DNA of 63,063 nt from Armatimonadota bacterium. GTDB taxonomy: Bacteria > Armatimonadota > Fimbriimonadia > Fimbriimonadales > Fimbriimonadaceae. Location: the NCBI GenBank assembly GCA_020161505.1, contig JAIUNY010000017.1, positions 1 to 63,063 on the forward strand. Reading direction: 5' to 3'. Position numbers and translations under genes: made by a program. Position 1 is the stretch's first letter; each line of letters begins with the position of its first letter. The notes beneath the pieces are model-generated. The model did no database searches and was not told the origin of the DNA. It was given only the letters and a program-made list of their open reading frames with translations. Below are positions 1-7,534 of the stretch, in pieces.

Positions 1-74
1 CTCTTCGCGATTTCGCCCTCAGCAATCCGGCGACACAGCTCTAACTTGAATTCGCGGGTGTGATTACGACGCAT
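1..74 (-). CDS. IS3-type transposase OrfA, N-terminal fragment (runs off the window)
   Basis: On the minus strand an ATG at 74 opens a frame beginning MRRNHTREFKLELCRRIA and stays open to the window edge. This is the usual start of the helix-turn-helix OrfA of IS3-family transposases, which binds the element ends. Only about 24 codons are visible, so neither the OrfA/OrfB frameshift nor the DDE domain can be seen. An IS3-like terminal sequence lies just upstream (about 95-127), which supports the assignment. Family level is fairly sure; the subgroup is not. Confidence 0.7.
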   Translation of the reverse strand, partial: MRRNHTREFKLELCRRIAEGEIAK

Positions 75-94
75 TGGTACACCTCACAAAGTGT

Positions 95-127
95 AGATGA
101 CGTGTCCACAATTTGGGGCGCACTCCA
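95..127 (-). mobile_element. Probable terminal inverted repeat of the IS3-type element
   Basis: Read on the minus strand from 127, the sequence starts TGGAGTGCGCCCCAAATTG and continues with TGGACA. The TG start and the CCCCAAA..TGGACA pattern are typical of IS3-family ends. It lies about 20 to 50 bases upstream of the OrfA start, as expected. The other end and any target duplication are outside the window, so the exact boundary (near 127) is inferred. Confidence 0.55.
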
Positions 128-130
128 TGG

Positions 131-170
131 GGCACCCTCCCCCAAATCGGGAGATTTGGGAGAGGGCGTC
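131..170. repeat. Dispersed palindromic repeat, type I (short copy)
   Basis: CACCCTCCCC, a short variable dyad and GGAGAGGGCGTC form a hairpin. The two arms match those of the 56-bp units at 43546-43601 and 58385-58440. The middle differs (CAAATC/GATTTG here). The IS3-type end at about 127 abuts it, so the insertion sequence may have landed in or next to a longer repeat. Confidence 0.65.
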
Positions 171-207
171 AACGAAGAGTTGCGAAGCAAATCAGACCCC
201 CTGCTCG

Positions 208-501
208 TCACGCTTCCCCGAACCAGAAGAACTCGCGCTGAACCAACCCCGCTTCGTCGAAGTCCACGCCTTCCTTCTCCAAGGCACGACGCTGCTGAAC
301 TGCCAGATCCGGATCGCGCTTGGCGACCAGTAACTCGCCCGTGGCCCCGACGATCCGCCACCACGGGACATCATCCACTTGGGCCATCCATTTCCCGGCG
401 AGAAATCCGCTCACCGGATTCGTGAGAGACCGCCCAAGCCAGCCGTAACTGCTCACTCGGCCCACGGGAACCGAGCTCACCAAGGCCCGCAGCTCGGTCA
501 T
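208..501 (-). CDS. MGMT-fold alkyltransferase-like (ATL) protein
   Basis: A 97-residue protein of the C-terminal DNA-binding fold of O6-alkylguanine-DNA alkyltransferase. It shows the helix-turn-helix start VPVGRVSSYGWLG and the active-site strand VPWWRIVGATGEL. In MGMT the active-site loop is PCHR, and in ATL proteins the Cys is replaced by Trp (PWHR). Here it reads PWWR, so alkyl transfer is not expected. ATL proteins bind alkylated guanine and hand it to nucleotide excision repair (family knowledge). The ATG at 501 has AGGAT 7 nt upstream; an in-frame GTG at 522 would overlap the upstream gene. Confidence 0.75.
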   Translation of the reverse strand: MTELRALVSSVPVGRVSSYGWLGRSLTNPVSGFLAGKWMAQVDDVPWWRIVGATGELLVAKRDPDLAVQQRRALEKEGVDFDEAGLVQREFFWFGEA

Positions 502-506
502 GCGGC

Positions 507-1658
507 TTATCCTGTGATCCACCGAACCACCCCGGGCGATCCTCTCTCGATCAGTTCCTCAGTTGAAAACACGTTTGGCACCTCCACCGCAATGAGCGGT
601 GCGCGGGATCCTGGCCAGAGATCCCATCGGCCCAATCCGATGGAGGCCGCCCCTCCCGTCGTCGCCATCCCCCACACTTGTTCCGGCGAAAGAGCTTTTC
701 CGATCCGGAGCGAGGCATCCACCGCCGACCGCATCTCCGCGAAAAAGTCGACTGGGCCGCTGCTTGCCGCCGAATCCAGACCGAGACCTACCGGAATTCC
801 CCGACGAACCATCTCTAGAACCGGGGCCACGGGGCAGCCGAGGTAGTCGTTGGATCGCGGGCAGTGGGCTACGCTCACACCCCGTTCCGCCATCAAATCC
901 AAATCCGATGACGACACATCGCAGGCATGCACCAACTGGTTACCCGGCTTCAGAAATCCCACTTGATCCAGATACTCGATCACCGACATCCCCAACGCGA
1001 TCGGCTCCAGACCCAAACTGCGCTCCAGTTCGGCGTAGGGGCCCGCGCCGTGGCGGATCAGTTGGTTCTCGTATAGGCTCTCCGCTGCATGGATGCTCAG
1101 CGGAGCTGCCTTTTCCGACAAAGACCGAAGAGTCCCCTCATCCACGCTGTAGGTCGCATGAGGGTTTAACGAGACCTCGTCGCCCAGAATCGCTGTTTGA
1201 TGAGCGGCCTTTCCTCGAACAAAATCAAGTTTCGAGTCGATGTCGTTCATTGACCCTGCCGTAATGACTTCCTGAAAGATGCGACCGCGTAACCCAACCG
1301 CATTCATCGCCGCTGCGGCTCCCACCCGATCTGAGTGCTCGCCAATCCACCCCACGCCCGTCGCCCGATTTTCGTGGGCGGCAACGAGGCAATCCGCCGC
1401 GACTTCCTCGGCCGACTGCGCCGCCTTTACGGGGATCAAACGGCGAATCCACTCAACGAAATCGCCTCCTTCCAGCATCCCCTGCATGCCCCGGTACTCC
1501 AGATGCGAGTGCACGTTGACGAACGCTGGGCTGAGGATGTAGTCGTCCGGCAGCCCCGATTGCGGGCGGACCTCCACAATCCTGCCCTCGTCGAGCACGA
1601 ATTCAGCCCCCATCTGAAATTCGCCATTCGAGATGAAGGCGTAGGGTCGCAGAATCAC
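507..1658 (-). CDS. Amidohydrolase family deaminase/chlorohydrolase-like
   Basis: A 383-residue cytosolic metal-dependent hydrolase of the TIM-barrel amidohydrolase superfamily. Visible motifs in order are VNVHSHLEYRGM (metal HxH, about residue 49), LSIHAAES (metal His, about 190), HCPRSNDYLG (about 275) and GLGLDSAAS (metal Asp, about 295). The layout resembles the SsnA/MqnX/atrazine-chlorohydrolase branch that deaminates or dehalogenates purine-like rings. Substrate cannot be read from sequence; aminodeoxyfutalosine is one candidate. Its ATG overlaps the stop of the preceding prepilin gene by 4 nt (ATGA), so translation is probably coupled. Confidence 0.7.
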   Translation of the reverse strand: MILRPYAFISNGEFQMGAEFVLDEGRIVEVRPQSGLPDDYILSPAFVNVHSHLEYRGMQGMLEGGDFVEWIRRLIPVKAAQSAEEVAADCLVAAHENRATGVGWIGEHSDRVGAAAAMNAVGLRGRIFQEVITAGSMNDIDSKLDFVRGKAAHQTAILGDEVSLNPHATYSVDEGTLRSLSEKAAPLSIHAAESLYENQLIRHGAGPYAELERSLGLEPIALGMSVIEYLDQVGFLKPGNQLVHACDVSSSDLDLMAERGVSVAHCPRSNDYLGCPVAPVLEMVRRGIPVGLGLDSAASSGPVDFFAEMRSAVDASLRIGKALSPEQVWGMATTGGAASIGLGRWDLWPGSRAPLIAVEVPNVFSTEELIERGSPGVVRWITG

Positions 1659-2338
1659 AGGTCAAGCGCCCATGCGGCTTCTAGCTGATCGTTGTTCAGA
1701 CTCTTCACGTGCATGTCTCCGAATAACGTGTTGTACCGGTACTTGCGCTGCTTTTGCGTGTAGTCCCCATTGGCATCGGCGGCGGTCATCGCGCCTCCGC
1801 TCCCATGCCAGTGCCCGGCGGCGTCGAACATGATGTTCACATCGCTCGGGAGCTCAAATCGGGTCTGAGAATACTGACGGAAAGCGATTTCCGTGCGGAA
1901 GAAGTAACTCGTTTGATGGACATGGTGCATCGTGGGCGACGTCACAAAGCCAATCCATGGTCGATCGTCGAGAACTTGGGTGCCCGAATCTGCCGGGCAC
2001 TTGAAGACGCCGATACTTCGCAGGTAGGGCTGAAGCGCATCCTGAATACGCGGCATCTGAGGGATCAGGGCTTGAAACTCCGGCTCCGCTGCCCAGATCT
2101 CCGGAGCCGCTTGATCGATCGGATCAACCGCAAACGGAAACACGTCGTCGTAGTCGCCCATGTAAAGGAGCATCCCGCGACCGACTTGGTTGAGGTTGCT
2201 CAGGCAGGTCGTCTTCTTGGCTGCCGCCTTGGCCTGGGCAAAAACCGGGAAGATAATCGCGGCCAACAGCGCAACAATCGCAATCACCGTCAGCAATTCG
2301 ATGAGGGTGAACGCTTGTCTTGAACCACGAAATTTCAT
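1655..2338 (-). CDS. Prepilin-type N-terminal methylation protein (pseudopilin)
   Basis: A 227-residue type IV pilin-like protein. After a short basic leader comes [19 protein letters not shown], the signature cleaved and N-methylated by prepilin peptidase, followed by the [20 protein letters not shown] helix common in Armatimonadota and Planctomycetes. The C-terminus carries FGDMHVK, matching the G-D-x-H ending of these proteins. The ATG at 2338 is chosen because it puts the leader just before the cleavage site; GGAGG lies about 9 nt upstream. Role is probably surface or periplasmic; the substrate or assembly machine is unknown. Confidence 0.85.
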   Translation of the reverse strand: MKFRGSRQAFTLIELLTVIAIVALLAAIIFPVFAQAKAAAKKTTCLSNLNQVGRGMLLYMGDYDDVFPFAVDPIDQAAPEIWAAEPEFQALIPQMPRIQDALQPYLRSIGVFKCPADSGTQVLDDRPWIGFVTSPTMHHVHQTSYFFRTEIAFRQYSQTRFELPSDVNIMFDAAGHWHGSGGAMTAADANGDYTQKQRKYRYNTLFGDMHVKSLNNDQLEAAWALDL

Positions 2339-2525
2339 GCTGCCATGCCTCCCAGATTGCGACCTTCGCCGCAACCTGCGTTCATCGTACGACAAAAACC
2401 CGGCACCGAGTGCCCAAATGGGAACAACTTGAGCGCGCGTTCAGTTAATAATCACGGAAACAAGGCAGTTTCGAGGCAACTGTTGCCCCGGCAAGCACTT
2501 CTCTTTTTCTGAGCTTCACCACGCA

Positions 2526-3518
2526 ATGGCCAAGCAGCGCAAGACCACGACCCTCGGAGCCCTCCTGCTCGGGATGTTCTATATCGTGTTTCTGAGCTTC
2601 TTTCTCGTCGCGGGAACCCTCGCCGGATGGCTCAACCAGAGCTCTGTGGTTCGGGATGGCTTCTTCGACATGGTTCGTCGAACTCCTCCGCAAGAAGTTT
2701 TCGCCAGTGAAGGCCAAACCACAGGCAGTCTGACGATTCTCATCCTGGGTTGCGATGAGGATCGCTATTACGGCGGCAAGCAGATTCTCAACAACCGAGC
2801 GAGGAGCGACATGATGATGGTCGCCCGCTTGGACTTCGACCGCCAGACGGTCGGAGCGGTCAGCATCCCTCGCGACACCTGGGTGGATCTTCCTGGATAC
2901 GATCCCGGCAAGATCAACAAGTACCACGCCATCGGCGGCCCAGAGCTCTCGATCCGAGCGGTCAACGAGGTTCTGCCAACCGTCACCATCGACCGGGCTG
3001 TTGTCCTGAACTTTGAAGCCTTCAAAGAGGTCGTCGACATGCTCGGCGGCGTCGAAGTCTATATCCCCAAGGACATGATCTACAAAGATGTCCGAGGCGG
3101 CCTCGACATTGATCTGAAGAAGGGTCGGCAACACCTCGATGGCGAAGATGCGATGGGGTTCGTTCGGTTCCGAAAAGGCAAGAACGGGGCTTCGGATAGC
3201 GATTTTGAACGCCAGAAGCGCCAAAAAGACTTGATGATGGCCCTGAAAGATCAGATGCTCAAGAATTGGCAATCTGGCCCCAAGGTGCTCGACAAATCAG
3301 TGCAGCTCTCGGGCGAGTCGTTCAGCTCGCGAGAGATCGCCGCTCTGCTCATGTTCATGCAGCGCGTGGACAATGAGAACATCAAGATGGGCCAAATCCC
3401 GGTGACCGATATCCCCGGAACCTACAATCTAGCCGTGGATCGCACCAAGCTCGAAGAAACCCTGCGCGAGTACCGCGTTGTGCCGACCGAGCCGGTCTAC
3501 GCAAGGACATCGGAATGA
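2526..3518 (+). CDS. LytR-CpsA-Psr (LCP) family cell-wall ligase
   Basis: A 330-residue membrane-anchored LCP protein: one N-terminal transmembrane segment (about 9-32), then the extracytoplasmic LCP domain. The conserved blocks are visible: TILILGCDED, RSDMMMVARLD, VSIPRDTWVDLPG, KINKYHAIGG, NFEAFKEVVDMLGGVEV and FVRFRKG followed by DFERQKRQ. The arginines in these blocks bind the polyprenyl pyrophosphate substrate in the family. LCP enzymes attach anionic glycopolymers to peptidoglycan or related acceptors. The downstream pseudopilin-like gene starts inside its stop codon (ATGA). Confidence 0.88.
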   Translation: MAKQRKTTTLGALLLGMFYIVFLSFFLVAGTLAGWLNQSSVVRDGFFDMVRRTPPQEVFASEGQTTGSLTILILGCDEDRYYGGKQILNNRARSDMMMVARLDFDRQTVGAVSIPRDTWVDLPGYDPGKINKYHAIGGPELSIRAVNEVLPTVTIDRAVVLNFEAFKEVVDMLGGVEVYIPKDMIYKDVRGGLDIDLKKGRQHLDGEDAMGFVRFRKGKNGASDSDFERQKRQKDLMMALKDQMLKNWQSGPKVLDKSVQLSGESFSSREIAALLMFMQRVDNENIKMGQIPVTDIPGTYNLAVDRTKLEETLREYRVVPTEPVYARTSE

Positions 3519-4351
3519 TCTGGCTGGCGGCCTACGAGGCGGACGAACCGGAAGGAAGTAAAGGCGTCAGCGGCCAGTACATGAGCCGCAAGGATGTCTT
3601 CTGGATTGTCGGAATCGTTGCGGTTCTGGCGGTCATGGCGATACCCCTCTACCGCGTGATGAAGGAAGAGAGCGACAAGACCGGATGCAAGCGGAACCTC
3701 AGCGCGATCTCCAAATCGCTGCAGCAGTATGCGGAGGTCTATGACGGACGCTATCCTCCCATCTACACCCCGGGCGAGAATGGCGCACCTTCCCTTTTCG
3801 AAGGCAAGCCAGTGACCTGGGCCAGCGTGATTCCTGAACTCAGCTCGGGAGCAAGCTTCAGGTGCCCCGCCGCCGAAGATATCGAGACCGTGAGGGTCAG
3901 CGGAGCGAGTTTCAAGCGATCGATGTTCCAACCGGAGCCGGAGAGACTCAACTACATCGAGCTCACCTACGGCATGTTCGCGCCCCTTGGCATGCGCGCG
4001 GTGACCGATGTGGCAGTTCCGGCCGACACCGTGATGCTCGCTGATACCGCGAACTTTGGTGCGAAAGGAGTCTACAACCCGCGGCCTTTCACTCTGGAAG
4101 ACGGCACCCCGGTGGAAACCGACGCCTTCTCCATTGGGTTCAATGACTCCGAGCTGAACTCCACGCCCGAATCCACCGCCGTGACACGGCTGGCCTTCTT
4201 CGGAACTTCAGACGGAAACTTCGACAAGGAGTCCATCACCAGCCGCCACAAAGGCCAAGTCTTTGCGATCTTCGCCGATGGTCACTTCGGTGTCCTCTCC
4301 CCGGATCGAGCAACGATTTCGGGCAGTGGCAACACCTGGAAGGTTCGCTAG
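3515..4351 (+). CDS. Membrane-anchored pseudopilin-like protein without a prepilin leader
   Basis: A 278-residue protein with one N-terminal hydrophobic helix (about 27-45, FWIVGIVAVLAVMAIPLY) and then KTGCKRNLSAISKSLQQYAE, which parallels the Cys..LSN..GL..Y region of DUF1559-type pseudopilins. It ends with RHKGQVFAIFADGHFGVLS, the H-x9-DG-like motif of that family. The FTLIELL cleavage motif is missing, so it is probably an uncleaved membrane-anchored relative. The start overlaps the LCP stop by 4 nt; an ATG at 3581 would shorten the N-tail. Function unknown. Confidence 0.6.
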   Translation: MIWLAAYEADEPEGSKGVSGQYMSRKDVFWIVGIVAVLAVMAIPLYRVMKEESDKTGCKRNLSAISKSLQQYAEVYDGRYPPIYTPGENGAPSLFEGKPVTWASVIPELSSGASFRCPAAEDIETVRVSGASFKRSMFQPEPERLNYIELTYGMFAPLGMRAVTDVAVPADTVMLADTANFGAKGVYNPRPFTLEDGTPVETDAFSIGFNDSELNSTPESTAVTRLAFFGTSDGNFDKESITSRHKGQVFAIFADGHFGVLSPDRATISGSGNTWKVR

Positions 4352-4363
4352 TCAGGCGGACGT

Positions 4364-4972
4364 ATGGCTTCTCCTCAAGACATCCTTGCTCGATACGAAA
4401 GGGTGGAGATCACGTCGAGAGCCGAGTGGCGGGCCTGGCTCCAGGAGCACCATACGCAAACGGAGAGCATCTGGCTGGTTCGGTACAAGCAGGCTGTGCG
4501 AGAGAAGTCCGTGAGCTACGACGAGATCGTCGAGGAAGCCCTCTGCTTTGGCTGGATCGATTCTCGCCCTGCCAGACTTGACGATGAGCGAACCATGCTC
4601 CTGATCTCGCCACGCAAGCCCAAGAGCGTCTGGTCTGCCCTCAACAAATCACGCCTCCCGGCCCTCATTGAATCGGGCCTGATGGCAGAGCCTGGTTTTG
4701 CCTCGATTCGAGAAGCGCAAGCAAACGGATCCTGGGATGCCCTTGCTGAGGTTGACGATAAGAATCCTCCCTCTGACCTAATGGATGGATTCAGTGACCA
4801 ACCCGCTGCCCTGACCCAGTTTCAATCATTCCCGCCCTCGGCACAGCGCGGCATTATCCAATGGATCGTGCTCGCTAAGACCTTGGAGACACGGGAAAGG
4901 CGGATCTCCGAGACCGTGCGGCTCGCGGGCCTCGGACTGAAGGCAAATTCTCCTGAATCGCGCGGGAAATAA
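4364..4972 (+). CDS. YdeI/OmpD-associated family protein
   Basis: A 202-residue soluble protein matching the YdeI family layout: SRAEWRAWLQEHHTQTESIWLVRYK near the start, then SYDEIVEEALCFGWIDSRPARLDD, ISPRKPKSVWSALNK, and a C-terminal helical part with ETRERRISETVRLAG. Proteins of this family are widespread and mostly uncharacterised; some are linked to antimicrobial peptide stress. It follows the pseudopilin-like gene by 12 nt in the same frame, separated by a TAG stop. Confidence 0.8.
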   Translation: MASPQDILARYERVEITSRAEWRAWLQEHHTQTESIWLVRYKQAVREKSVSYDEIVEEALCFGWIDSRPARLDDERTMLLISPRKPKSVWSALNKSRLPALIESGLMAEPGFASIREAQANGSWDALAEVDDKNPPSDLMDGFSDQPAALTQFQSFPPSAQRGIIQWIVLAKTLETRERRISETVRLAGLGLKANSPESRGK

Positions 4973-5008
4973 GCCGCATCTCGATTGGAGAGTTCGGCGC
5001 GGCGGCCG

Positions 5009-5251
5009 TTAGCTCCGCATCGTGCAGTCGATCACCACGTCTTTGATTCCGGGCCGGGTGCGAAGAACCTTGGCGATCAGCTCCAATTCGGATCGGACAT
5101 CTTGCGGTCCACCGCGCATCACGCCAATTGAGCCGCGAATGTAGCACACTCCGTGCGTCACCCGGATGTCCGCCCGGGTTGTGTCGAGGTTGCGCTTGCT
5201 GAACTCTTGTCGTGCCGCCTTGTTAGCCGCGACGTCTGCGGGGTTCGCCAT
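5009..5251 (-). CDS. Small BON-like domain protein
   Basis: An 80-residue protein. After an N-terminal helix it has a beta-alpha-beta pattern (RADIRVTHGVCYIRGSIG, then VRSELELIAKVLRTRPGIKDVVIDC) resembling a single BON domain, a phospholipid- or ligand-binding fold. No signal peptide is seen, so it is likely cytosolic. A TAGAAT hexamer lies 6 nt before the ATG with no ribosome-binding site, suggesting a leaderless message. Family assignment is by pattern only. Confidence 0.6.
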   Translation of the reverse strand: MANPADVAANKAARQEFSKRNLDTTRADIRVTHGVCYIRGSIGVMRGGPQDVRSELELIAKVLRTRPGIKDVVIDCTMRS

Positions 5252-5257
5252 ATCTCT

Positions 5258-5263
5258 ATTCTA
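5258..5263 (-). promoter_or_regulatory. -10 element (TAGAAT) set for a leaderless transcript
   Basis: TAGAAT on the minus strand lies exactly 6 nt before the ATG of the BON-like gene. That puts the expected transcription start at or within 1-2 nt of the start codon. No convincing -35 box is visible. The same arrangement recurs at other genes in the window. Confidence 0.45.
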
Positions 5264-5271
5264 AACCCAAA

Positions 5272-5673
5272 TCAGACCGAGACGTTCCGCTTGAGACGCG
5301 TTTTCGCGAAAGCGAACCCGGCAAGACCAATGAGGAAACCCGCGGTCAGGGCAATTTTGCCTAGCCCTGCTACCTCCCGAACCGAGCGAAGTTGCAGCGG
5401 ATAGATTCCCTTTTCCTTCAGAACCTGTTCGTTCAGGAGTGTGGAACCTTCGGGGCCAGGGCCCGCCTCCGCCGACTTATCGTCGATAATCATGAGTTGG
5501 GGGGTACCAATCATCGTCCCCTTCTCGCCGAAGAGCTGAGCCTCCTCGGTGATCTCGATGCGTTGATAGAGTTTCGCCCGAGCGGCCAGTTGGCCCTCGA
5601 CCACAAAGGCCGCGATGAATCCGAGAAGACAGGAAAGTGCGATCAACAGGCTGAGGGCTTTGAGAATTTTCAT
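5272..5673 (-). CDS. Hypothetical two-helix membrane protein
   Basis: A 133-residue protein, family not recognised. It has an N-terminal hydrophobic helix (MKILKALSLLIALSCLLGF...), a central extracytoplasmic stretch of about 75 residues, and a C-terminal helix (KIALTAGFLIGLAGFAF) ending in basic residues. This is a hairpin topology with a periplasmic loop. The ATG at 5673 is only about 15 nt after the T-run of the terminator of the upstream yceI gene, so it is probably read either from its own start or by read-through. A GTG at 5724 would sit inside the terminator and is rejected. Confidence 0.6.
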   Translation of the reverse strand: MKILKALSLLIALSCLLGFIAAFVVEGQLAARAKLYQRIEITEEAQLFGEKGTMIGTPQLMIIDDKSAEAGPGPEGSTLLNEQVLKEKGIYPLQLRSVREVAGLGKIALTAGFLIGLAGFAFAKTRLKRNVSV

Positions 5674-5688
5674 GAGCAGTGGGAAGGT

Positions 5689-5722
5689 AAAAAATGGGCC
5701 CGCCTGGATCATCCGGGCGGGC
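5689..5722 (-). terminator. Intrinsic terminator after the YceI-family gene
   Basis: On the minus strand GCCCGCC and GGCGGGC arms, with an inner GGAT/ATCC pairing, form a strong GC hairpin followed by six T residues. It begins 15 nt after the stop of the YceI-family gene. The next gene on the same strand starts almost directly after it. Confidence 0.8.
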
Positions 5723-5736
5723 ACGAGGAGGGATTC

Positions 5737-6339
5737 TTAGCCCTTGCTTTGACCGTACACCGTCACGCTGATGCGCACCGTGTTGGCCACCTTGTCCTTT
5801 GCTTGCGCTGGGATCTTGATGCCGTAGTCGCTCAGCTTGACGTTGAAGCTGGCCTTGACCTGCAGAACATCGCCCTTGAACCGAGCATTGCGCGTCGCTT
5901 CGCTTTCCTTGATGTGCTTCACCTCAACACGGGTGGTGATCGTCTTCGTCACGCCGTGCATCGTGAACTTGCCCGTCACGTCGTAGCTGTTGCCTTTGAC
6001 ATGCTTCACCTTGCCCACTTCAAAAGTGATCGTTTTGAACTTGTCGGTGTTCAGCCAGCCTTCGCTGCGCATGTGCTCGTCGCGCAGATCGATCCCGGTG
6101 CTGATGCTTGCAGCATCGATCACCAGGCGTCCCGAACCGGTCTTCTTAGTCGGGTCAAAAGAGATCGCTCCGGTGACCTTGTCGGTGCGGCCAGTGAATG
6201 TTTCAAAATCCGTGGCGCTCTCGACCTGCGCGATTTGCTGCGTCGCGTTGCCCGTCCCAACCTTGAAGTTGACGGCTTGGGCGTTCGCGGCAATCGCGAG
6301 AGTGGCGAGGATCAGGGTGGAAAGAGTCTTCAGTTTCAT
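5737..6339 (-). CDS. YceI family periplasmic lipid-binding protein
   Basis: A 200-residue secreted protein: signal peptide (MKLKTLSTLILATLAIAANAQA), then the YceI lipocalin-like beta barrel. Characteristic segments are NFKVGTGNATQQIAQVESATDFETFTG, FDPTKKTGSGRLVIDAASI, DEHMRSEGWLNTDKFKTITF, YDVTGKFTMHGVTKT and a final KVANTVRISVTVYG strand. Family members bind isoprenoid lipids or amphiphiles in the periplasm. It is transcribed alone, ending in a clear terminator at 5689-5722. Confidence 0.92.
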   Translation of the reverse strand: MKLKTLSTLILATLAIAANAQAVNFKVGTGNATQQIAQVESATDFETFTGRTDKVTGAISFDPTKKTGSGRLVIDAASISTGIDLRDEHMRSEGWLNTDKFKTITFEVGKVKHVKGNSYDVTGKFTMHGVTKTITTRVEVKHIKESEATRNARFKGDVLQVKASFNVKLSDYGIKIPAQAKDKVANTVRISVTVYGQSKG

Positions 6340-6524
6340 GCGTGTACTCGTGTCTCTACGTGGTTCTGTACCAATCGTTATCTTGTGGCAATCCGTCCGG
6401 AGCTCATTCAGTTCCCCGTGCTAGGCCAAATCTCTTGACGCCCGATCTTTCCTGATAGTTTCCTGAGCAACCACTTTTAGGACTCCCCCGACAAAAATGA
6501 GCCATCTCTTAACGTTCGAGTTGG

Positions 6525-6530
6525 TAGATT
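6525..6530 (+). promoter_or_regulatory. -10 element (TAGATT) directly before a prepilin start
   Basis: TAGATT is followed by 6 nt and then the ATG of the prepilin gene at 6537; no Shine-Dalgarno sequence is present. The placement fits leaderless initiation, as at several other genes here. Confidence 0.4.
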
Positions 6531-6536
6531 GAGCCT

Positions 6537-7235
6537 ATGCGCCGTCGCGCCTTCACTCTGATAGAGCTGCTCGTGGTCATTGCGATCATCGCGATCCTCG
6601 CCGCGATCCTGTTCCCCGTGTTCGCCCAGGCCAAGCAGTCTGCCAAGCGAGCGGCGTGCCTCTCCAACCTGCGACAGATCGGCCTAGCCAACGAACTTTA
6701 CGTCGCTGATTTCGACGACCTGATGCCCTGGGTTCCCGACACCGAACTCCAACTCACGCCCCCCATCAACTCAGGTGGCCGTCGCTACGCCGCGCTGGGC
6801 TCCTTCCTCCCGCTCTGGCAGCCCTACATGAAATCAGTGGCCCTGCTGAAATCCCCCGCCCTTGGCGGCGACGAGCTCACGGGATGGCGACAGTGGTACG
6901 TGGGAGCCTGGCGCGAAAATGGCGTCGAAACGCCTGCCAAAGGCAAAACCTACTACATCAGCGATCTTCTCGCCGAAACCAATCCGGCAAGTGCCCGATT
7001 CACCCGGGGCAGATCGGCCCTCAGCGTCGCCGACGCCAAGGGACTCTCCGTGAGCGAACAGGAATGGATCATGACCCCGTTCTATGAAGCCAGCTGGTGG
7101 AGCTACTCGCACGGCCTCTGGTCAGTCAATGGATCAACCCCGCCCGCCAGCGGATGGAGCGCCCACGTAGGGGGCCGAAATCAGCTTTACTTCGACATGC
7201 ATGTCAAGTGGATGAAGCGAGATATCCGAAATTAA
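6537..7235 (+). CDS. Prepilin-type N-terminal methylation protein
   Basis: A 232-residue pseudopilin. It opens with a four-residue basic leader and [19 protein letters not shown], cleaved by prepilin peptidase, then [24 protein letters not shown]. The C-terminal part ends in [18 protein letters not shown], the family's F-D-x-H-x-K ending. It is transcribed alone, divergently from the YceI-family gene. Confidence 0.9.
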   Translation: MRRRAFTLIELLVVIAIIAILAAILFPVFAQAKQSAKRAACLSNLRQIGLANELYVADFDDLMPWVPDTELQLTPPINSGGRRYAALGSFLPLWQPYMKSVALLKSPALGGDELTGWRQWYVGAWRENGVETPAKGKTYYISDLLAETNPASARFTRGRSALSVADAKGLSVSEQEWIMTPFYEASWWSYSHGLWSVNGSTPPASGWSAHVGGRNQLYFDMHVKWMKRDIRN

Positions 7236-7534
7236 CTATTCCATCGACTTTCGTCGATACAGTTGACTGCAAGAGGGCGGACGCCGGGCCGATTTGAGCC
7301 AATCCAGGATGATCTGCCAGCCTCACTGAACCAGCGACTGACCGGGCTTTTCAGCCTCAACCATACGGATGGGAGTATCTGTGTGGAGCAATTGACCTAT
7401 AGACTTGGGTGCTGGTTCAATCATTCGGCTTCCGCAGGTACAGAGTGCCCTAACGCATCCCCGATTGACAACACATAGGAAGGTATAGTCACGTTGCCCG
7501 CTATGGGTGGAACTCTTTTTCCACCGGACTCTCT
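7236..7534. other. Intergenic stretch without a recognisable gene
   Basis: About 300 bases with no supported coding frame. A TTGACA at about 7457 followed by TATAGT after only 13 nt was noted, but the spacing is too short for a normal housekeeping promoter. It lies upstream of the DUF2779 gene and probably carries that gene's promoter. No repeat or RNA gene was recognised. Confidence 0.4.

Noticed and set aside
7457-7482. TTGACA ... TATAGT promoter before the DUF2779 gene
   Set aside because: The spacing is only 13 nt, outside the normal 16-18 nt range, so it was not annotated as a promoter.
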